This document shows, one piece after another, positions 61,273 through 64,000 of a stretch of 64,000 nt of DNA. The DNA is taken from assembly GCA_029776065.1 (NCBI GenBank), contig JARVJP010000009.1, positions 384,514 to 448,513 on the forward strand. Direction: 5' to 3'. Under the pieces are notes generated by a model. It was not told the DNA's origin, searched no databases, and saw only the letters and a program-made list of their open reading frames with translations. A program made the position numbers and the translations under genes. This stretch comes from Nitrososphaeria archaeon (lineage in GTDB: Archaea; Thermoproteota; Nitrososphaeria; JACIWG01). The number at the start of each line of letters is the position of its first letter. Positions within the stretch are counted from its first letter, which is position 1.

Positions 61273-61475
61273 TGCTGATGCTATCTACAAAGAAATGCTC
61301 GTTTTGCGGGTTAGAGATAGCACAAGGAACTGGTCTAGGGTTTATAAAGAACGATGGATCGATTTTTTGGTTTTGTTCATCAAAGTGTAGGAAGAATATG
61401 CTCAAATTGAAACGTGACCCGAGAAAGCTTAAATGGACAAGCAAGCATCCGAAGCGCCTTATTCAAAAGAAGTAA
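61269..61475 (+). CDS. rpl24e: 50S ribosomal protein L24e
   Basis: Archaeal/eukaryotic zinc protein, 68 residues with Cys10, Cys13, Cys36 and Cys40 in [15 protein letters not shown] and [18 protein letters not shown] 61269 or ATG 61272 overlaps the S28e stop. In many archaea ndk comes next; here infB follows instead. Confidence 0.95.
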   Translation: MMLMLSTKKCSFCGLEIAQGTGLGFIKNDGSIFWFCSSKCRKNMLKLKRDPRKLKWTSKHPKRLIQKK

Positions 61476-61521
61476 CCATATACCTTTTTAGCAACGCTCA
61501 TGCTACCTTATGACGAGGATT

Positions 61522-61585
61522 AGGGTGGTTTCTATCCTAGACTAGAACAAGATGGTATATCCACCCTGTCACTTCGTAGAGAGTG
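61522..61585 (+). promoter_or_regulatory. Inverted repeats in the infB leader
   Basis: AGGGTGG (61522-61528) pairs with CCACCCT (61561-61567); inside, CTATC (61532-61536) can pair with GATGG (61551-61555, one wobble); CACT (61570-61573) / AGTG (61582-61585) forms a third small stem. A TATA-like GGTATATCC (61554-61562) lies within. Either a leader RNA structure or an operator around the infB promoter; I cannot tell which. Confidence 0.35.
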
Positions 61586-61604
61586 GTTTAAAGGTGGGCA
61601 ACAT

Positions 61605-63392
61605 ATGTCAGAAAAAAGGATTAGGCAACCAATAGTTGTAGTCTTAGGTCATGTTGACTCAGGTAAGACCTCTTTATTAGATAAGATCAGGAAGACCGCT
61701 GTTCACGCTAGGGAAAGCGGGGGTATCACGCAGCATATTGGAGCAAGTGTGTTTCCACGGGAAACACTTCTCGAAATCTGCGGTTCACTAATATTAAAGA
61801 TGGGTGGTGAGGTAAAGGTACCTGGTATATTGGTTATCGACACCCCAGGCCATGAAGTTTTCTCGAACCTTAGGGTTCGAGGAGGGTCTGCTGCAGACTT
61901 CTCTATAATAGTAGTGGATGTTATGAAGGGTCTCGAGGCTCAAACAAGGGAAAGTCTTGATATTTTGAAGCAGAGGAAAGTTCCTTTCGTAATCGCCTTG
62001 AACAAGATAGATATGTTGTCTGGGTGGAAGCCTGGTCCATCTGCATTTGTATCTGAATCGATCAAGCGCCAGTCCCCCACAGTTATAGAGGCTTTGGACC
62101 GTCAAATTTATTCGGTTGTAGGCCAACTCTCCCAACTTGGATTCAGGTCAGAGCTCTATTCAAGGGTGAAGAACTTTGCTAAGGAGGTTGCCATAGTCCC
62201 AGTTAGTGCGAGGACAGGCGAAGGGATTCCTGAGCTTCTATCTATAATTGTCGGGTTGACCCAACAGTACATGTTGTCTGATCTAGCTTATTCTATTGGG
62301 CCTTCCTCTGGGATCATTCTCGAAGTAAAAGAGGAGGTTGGGTTAGGGGTTTCAGCCGACATTATATTAATCAATGGGGTGCTAAGAGTAGGAGACTTCC
62401 TAGCTGTAATGAAAAAGGATGGTGCTTCTCCTGCGAGGGTCAAGGCTATCCTGATGCCAAAGCCTCTTGACGAAATAAGGGATCCAACTGATAAGTTCTC
62501 GCATGTTGATGAAATTTTCCCAGCCGCTGGTGTGAAGTTGATCTCACAAGAACTTGATGGTGTGCTTCCTGGGTCAAGGTTTATAGGTGTTAGGGATCTC
62601 TCTAAGTTTGAAGAGGTGAAGGCGCAGATTGAGAGTGATGTTAAGGACCTGCTTTTCTTAAAGGATGAACTAGGGGTTATAGTTAAGGCAGACGCATTAG
62701 GCTCACTTGAGGCAATAGTCAACTTTCTTAGAAAGAAGAATGTGCCGGTTCGAATGGCTGATATAGGCCCTGTCTCAAAAAGAGATGTTGTAGAGGCTGC
62801 AACAGTTGCAGAAAAGGATCCATTCCTAGGAGTGCTCTTGTACTTCCATGTTAAAGCCTTCCCAGACGCAGAGGACCTTATACAGGCGAAGAAGGTTAAG
62901 GTCTTTAATGATCCGGTTATATTCAATTTGGTCGAAGGTTACCTGCACTGGGTAGAGAGCGAAAAACAGAGAATTGAATCCACTGAGTTTGCCTCTCTAA
63001 CTTTACCATGTAAAATGCAAGTATTGAAAGGTTTTGTCTTTAGAAGGAGTAACCCTGCGATATTCGGCGTTGAAGTACTTCAGGGGAGGTTAAAGAGATC
63101 CCAGGTGATGAAGAGTGATGGAGAAATAGTTGGTGCTATAAGTGGGATACAAGATAAAGGCAAGAGCATAGATATCGCGTATAAAGGTAATCAAGTAGCC
63201 TTGTCAATAAAAGAAGCCGTTGTTGGACGAAGCTTCAATGAAGGAGATATCTTATATTCATCTCCTACATATAATGACTCCAAGCTTCTTAAATCCAAGT
63301 ACCTAGATAAACTGGATGATGAAGAAAGGAAGTTGTTTGATGAAATTATAAAGATCAAGAGGTCAAAGGACTCTTCCTTTATCTTCCTGTAG
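61605..63392 (+). CDS. infB: Translation initiation factor IF2 (aIF5B)
   Basis: GTPase that promotes subunit joining, 595 residues in the archaeal short form. G motifs: VVLGHVDSGKTSLLDKIRKT (G1), SGGITQHIGAS (G2), VIDTPGHEVFSNLR (G3), IALNKIDM (G4), VPVSARTGEG (G5), then domains II-IV ending in the initiator-tRNA-binding C-terminal barrel. ATG 61605 after GGTGGGCAAC. Confidence 0.95.
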   Translation: MSEKRIRQPIVVVLGHVDSGKTSLLDKIRKTAVHARESGGITQHIGASVFPRETLLEICGSLILKMGGEVKVPGILVIDTPGHEVFSNLRVRGGSAADFSIIVVDVMKGLEAQTRESLDILKQRKVPFVIALNKIDMLSGWKPGPSAFVSESIKRQSPTVIEALDRQIYSVVGQLSQLGFRSELYSRVKNFAKEVAIVPVSARTGEGIPELLSIIVGLTQQYMLSDLAYSIGPSSGIILEVKEEVGLGVSADIILINGVLRVGDFLAVMKKDGASPARVKAILMPKPLDEIRDPTDKFSHVDEIFPAAGVKLISQELDGVLPGSRFIGVRDLSKFEEVKAQIESDVKDLLFLKDELGVIVKADALGSLEAIVNFLRKKNVPVRMADIGPVSKRDVVEAATVAEKDPFLGVLLYFHVKAFPDAEDLIQAKKVKVFNDPVIFNLVEGYLHWVESEKQRIESTEFASLTLPCKMQVLKGFVFRRSNPAIFGVEVLQGRLKRSQVMKSDGEIVGAISGIQDKGKSIDIAYKGNQVALSIKEAVVGRSFNEGDILYSSPTYNDSKLLKSKYLDKLDDEERKLFDEIIKIKRSKDSSFIFL

Positions 63393-63447
63393 CTACTCCT
63401 CTTAAATTTATAACATAGCTTTGTTCTGCTTTGTGTAGTGAGCGAAT

Positions 63448-63825
63448 ATGGCTAACTATAAAGTTGTACTCTCAGATCCTACGACTGGAAAGTCAACTGT
63501 TTACGAAGTAAAGGATAGGCAGGCATCAGCCTTTTTAGGCTTAAAGATAAACGATACCATAAGTGGCTCTGTCTTGGGTGTAAATGGTGACATAAAGATC
63601 GTTGGGGGCTCTGATAAAGCAGGTTTTCCTATGCGCCCTGATATACCAGGTGGGGTAAAGAAGTATGCGCTTTTGACAAAGGGTGTAGGGTTGAAGAAGG
63701 TCAGAAAGGGTGAAAGGCGAAGAAAACTTGTAAGAGGTAACACCATAACCGAAGATATATACCAGATAAATGCTGTTTTGATACCTAGAGAAGAACCAAG
63801 AACTGATGATACTCGGAAGGGTTAA
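63448..63825 (+). CDS. rps6e: 30S ribosomal protein S6e
   Basis: Archaeal/eukaryotic small-subunit protein, 125 residues: [121 protein letters not shown] at 63404-63415 is the likely promoter. Lies next to aIF2-gamma as in many archaea. Confidence 0.96.
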   Translation: MANYKVVLSDPTTGKSTVYEVKDRQASAFLGLKINDTISGSVLGVNGDIKIVGGSDKAGFPMRPDIPGGVKKYALLTKGVGLKKVRKGERRRKLVRGNTITEDIYQINAVLIPREEPRTDDTRKG

Positions 63826-63836
63826 GGTGGCTCTTA

Positions 63837-64000
63837 TTGTATAAGATCCCACGTCAGCCCGAGGTGAATATTGGTACAGCGGGGCATGTTGATCACGGTA
63901 AGACGACTCTAGTTCAAGCCCTTACCGGCAAATGGGCAAGCACCCACAGTGAAGAGTTGAAACGTGGGATCACCATAAGGGTAGGCTATGCTGATACTGC
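63837..64000 (+). CDS. eif2g: Translation initiation factor aIF2 subunit gamma, 3' end outside window
   Basis: GTPase subunit of the ternary complex that brings Met-tRNAi to the small subunit. The first 54 residues, from TTG 63837 (GGTGG upstream), read [32 protein letters not shown] with the G1 loop at 16-23 and [16 protein letters not shown], the switch-1 KRGITI signature specific to the gamma subunit. The rest is cut off at the window edge. Confidence 0.93.
   Translation, partial: MYKIPRQPEVNIGTAGHVDHGKTTLVQALTGKWASTHSEELKRGITIRVGYADT

Noticed and set aside
61490..61570. Box C/D or H/ACA guide RNA in the infB leader
   Set aside because: The C-like box ATGACGA is degenerate, no matching D box or 3' ACA at the right distance was found; kept only as an unexplained inverted repeat.

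Overview
This is a contiguous piece of an archaeal chromosome of moderate to low G+C. Evidence for Archaea: the ribosomal proteins include archaeal/eukaryotic-only families (S4e, L32e, L19e, L18e, L24e, S28e, S6e, L7Ae). RNA polymerase subunits D and N, RNase P protein Rpp29, Cbf5-type TruB, aIF2-gamma and aIF5B/IF2 are present, the isoprenoid route runs through isopentenyl phosphate kinase, TTG/GTG starts are common, and TATA-like promoters are followed by short or no leaders. The gene order around enolase, rps2, MEMO1, mvk, ipk, fni and the prenyl synthase fits the TACK group (Thermoproteota, Bathyarchaeia- or Nitrososphaeria-like). I cannot place it more precisely. A bacterial-type grpE-dnaK-dnaJ set argues against a hyperthermophile.

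Layout. 1-3375 (minus): dnaJ (cut by the window edge), dnaK, grpE. 3450-23992: an accessory region with a 3-hydroxyisobutyrate-dehydrogenase-like enzyme, HAD hydrolase, M48 membrane protease, URO-D-family protein, FGGY kinase, cupin, an ABC-2 exporter pair, RtcB RNA ligase behind a strongly structured leader, a sugar nucleotidyltransferase, ACR3 arsenite exporter, amidohydrolase, branched-chain aminotransferase, EamA transporter, SIMPL protein, a membrane protein with a superoxide-reductase-like domain, an isocitrate/isopropylmalate dehydrogenase, deoxyribose-phosphate aldolase and a PDCD5-like protein.

24051-41332: SPOUT methyltransferase, then the S10/spc ribosomal super-cluster L3-L4-L23-L2-S19 // L22-S3-L29-Rpp29-S17-L14-L24-S4e-L5-S14-S8-L6-L32e-L19e-L18-S5-L30 // Hsp20-L15-SecY-EMC3-like-Cmk-TruB and an intron-containing tRNA-Ser(GGA). 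It is broken once by an opposite-strand winged-helix membrane regulator and once by an Hsp20 gene with its own promoter.

41417-48381: second accessory stretch with a tiny YHS metal-binding protein, cyclase-family hydrolase, NikR, class I aminotransferase, nucleotidyltransferase-cupin fusion, DUF4443-like protein, CDF transporter with three C-terminal domains, and an ECF S-component paired with a DUF4430 lipid-/membrane-anchored protein.

48453-64000: alpha-operon-like cluster S13 // S4-S11-RpoD-L18e-L13-S9-RpoN-enolase-S2, then MEMO1-mevalonate kinase-isopentenyl phosphate kinase-IPP isomerase II-polyprenyl synthase-GluRS, then L7Ae-S28e-L24e, IF2, S6e and the start of aIF2-gamma. The isoprenoid genes together convert mevalonate toward C20+ prenyl diphosphates for archaeal lipids.

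Most intriguing signals: mutually exclusive hairpins that would hide the ribosome binding site of rtcB; a desulfoferrodoxin-like domain fused to four membrane helices; perfect inverted-repeat operators in front of the SIMPL and cupin genes; and regulators and chaperones embedded inside ribosomal clusters. No CRISPR array, insertion sequence, prophage or rRNA gene was seen.
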